Assembly (NCBI GenBank): GCA_025267735.1
Contig: CM046309.1
Location: forward strand, 53,698,319-53,762,318
Length of the DNA: 64,000 nucleotides
Source of the DNA: Mactra quadrangularis
Taxonomy: Eukaryota > Mollusca > Bivalvia > Venerida > Mactridae
Reading direction: 5' to 3'
The position numbers and the translations under genes were made by a program. Positions 62,940 through 64,000 of this stretch are shown here, in pieces (within the stretch, counting starts at the first letter, position 1; every line of letters begins with the position of its first letter). The notes under the pieces were generated by a model. It was given only the letters and a program-made list of their open reading frames with translations. It searched no databases and was not told the DNA's origin.

Positions 62940-64000
62940 ACACCAAGGTAAAAATGCATTGAAATGTCAGTTTGTCACGAACATTGTCATATTTGCTGAT
63001 TGAGTATGAACGTGGTCATAAATAGCTATACGGTGAAACAGCTCGAGTAAGGCATTGGCATGAAAAACATAGCATGTATTTTTAATGTTTGGATACAAAA
63101 ATACTGTTGACAGAAACATGTGTTTACGAGGATGATGAATGAGAGCTGAAGTGTAATACAATGGAGTACAAGGCAACTCAGTAGAGCTATGTGATGAAAA
63201 GAAAAGAAAAAAAAACAACGATTGCCTTGAGAATATCGAGAACATTTGGATTTTTTCTTTTTGGTTTTATATGAATTACAAGATTCAGTAATTCCAGCCT
63301 CCTTGACAAGAGAAGTTAACACGACATGAGGGGAAGGAAATCAGGTGTTTTTGTAATTTCTACTTGATGCGAAAAGAGAATTATCGAATCCGAGGCGTCC
63401 GACGGAATATAAAATATTTTAGAAAAGGCGAAGAATAATGTAAAACATGATTTGTCTGTTTTACAAGTAATCACCGCAATATTTTCTATTTAAACAAAAT
63501 CAATAGCAAGGAGATTAGAACATAATTTAGTCTTAAATGGCCGCAAGGACCGGACAGGTCGTTCCTTAATTCCATGATTTATTTCATCAGATGCCCAGAG
63601 ATAACGCTTATAATTATCATTTATGGTCAAAAGTCGGAATGGCCTGACAGAACTACAAAACTTGATCAAGTCATGAAAAAGGTTTATGGCGATGGTTTAT
63701 AACCCTGAAGTGAACGAAGGGAATGATCAGACCATGTGTTTAGACCATAAAGATAGCACAATTTAGTCAAACCTTTCTAACAAAATATCTCGAGCAATTT
63801 CAATTGTCGTATCTAGGTTATACACATTTATCATTTAGGAACAAATTAAAGCTCAAGAATTAATGTAATATATATTCTAGTCTCAGACTGGGAATAAAAT
63901 AAATTTTGCCAGAAATATCTTTTTAGCCGAAGTTAATAATTTCCCTAGAATTCGTAGACTTCTGTATTATAACAATTTCTCAACGTCTAAACAATTCCAA
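62940..64000. other. Non-genic stretch
   Basis: Nothing recognised. Overlapping - strand ORFs at 62967-63322 run through an A-rich patch and look like chance. Confidence 0.55.

Noticed and set aside
62967..63322. Two overlapping - strand ORFs of over 90 codons
   Set aside because: They overlap in different frames across an A-rich patch, and neither has a recognisable domain.

Overview
This 64 kb window looks like intergenic or intronic DNA from an animal nuclear genome, most likely a bivalve mollusc. The evidence is an AT-rich composition (roughly two thirds A+T by eye), the absence of any long ORF (the longest is 143 codons and unrecognised), no operon-like packing, and several tRNA-headed SINEs of a kind I associate with bivalve genomes. 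The bivalve assignment is inference. I see no intact gene, rRNA, free-standing tRNA or CRISPR array.

The best-supported content is mobile DNA. Six tRNA-derived SINE copies lie at 11651-11930 (+ strand) and at 35244-35569, 53261-53545, 56449-56746, 58483-58618 and 59428-59730 (all - strand). They form two families that share a tRNA head with A and B boxes and a 3' tail domain, but have different middles. Three copies have 8-10 bp target-site duplications. In the best copies the tail domain is bounded by a GCCGT/ACGGC inverted repeat and so can fold as a hairpin. More decayed heads or tails are at 31196-31282, 34391-34456, 37246-37325, 43040-43140 and 62423-62490.

A dense repeat cluster occupies 33.08-34.14 kb. 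It holds a 505-bp non-autonomous hAT-type element (33092-33596) with a perfect 8-bp duplication TTTAGCAC, then a diverged tandem duplication of about 170 bp, then a 147-bp hairpin element with arms of about 48 bp. Other repeats are a 49-bp tandem repeat in four copies (22666-22860), a short tandem duplication near 7.6 kb, a 77-bp miniature inverted-repeat element (57668-57744), and a 34-bp direct repeat about 1.07 kb apart (39487 and 40558).

Two relics can be tentatively named. On the - strand, 24336-25200 carries broken pieces resembling a class A GPCR, with TM3-like and TM6-TM7-like segments. Next to it on the + strand, 25564-25991 resembles the aspartic-protease region of a BEL/Pao LTR retrotransposon, broken by a frameshift and lacking the catalytic Asp. 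Further coding-like but unrecognised relics are at 4007-4756 and 21092-22279 (both + strand).

From about 34.5 to 57.3 kb several short, splice-site-bounded open blocks lie on the - strand. They include a signal-peptide-like start at 57295, a membrane-spanning block at 52863-53045 and an EF-hand-like loop near 48.75 kb. They could be exons of one long-intron gene or chance ORFs, and only transcript data would decide. The remaining stretches hold nothing I can name.
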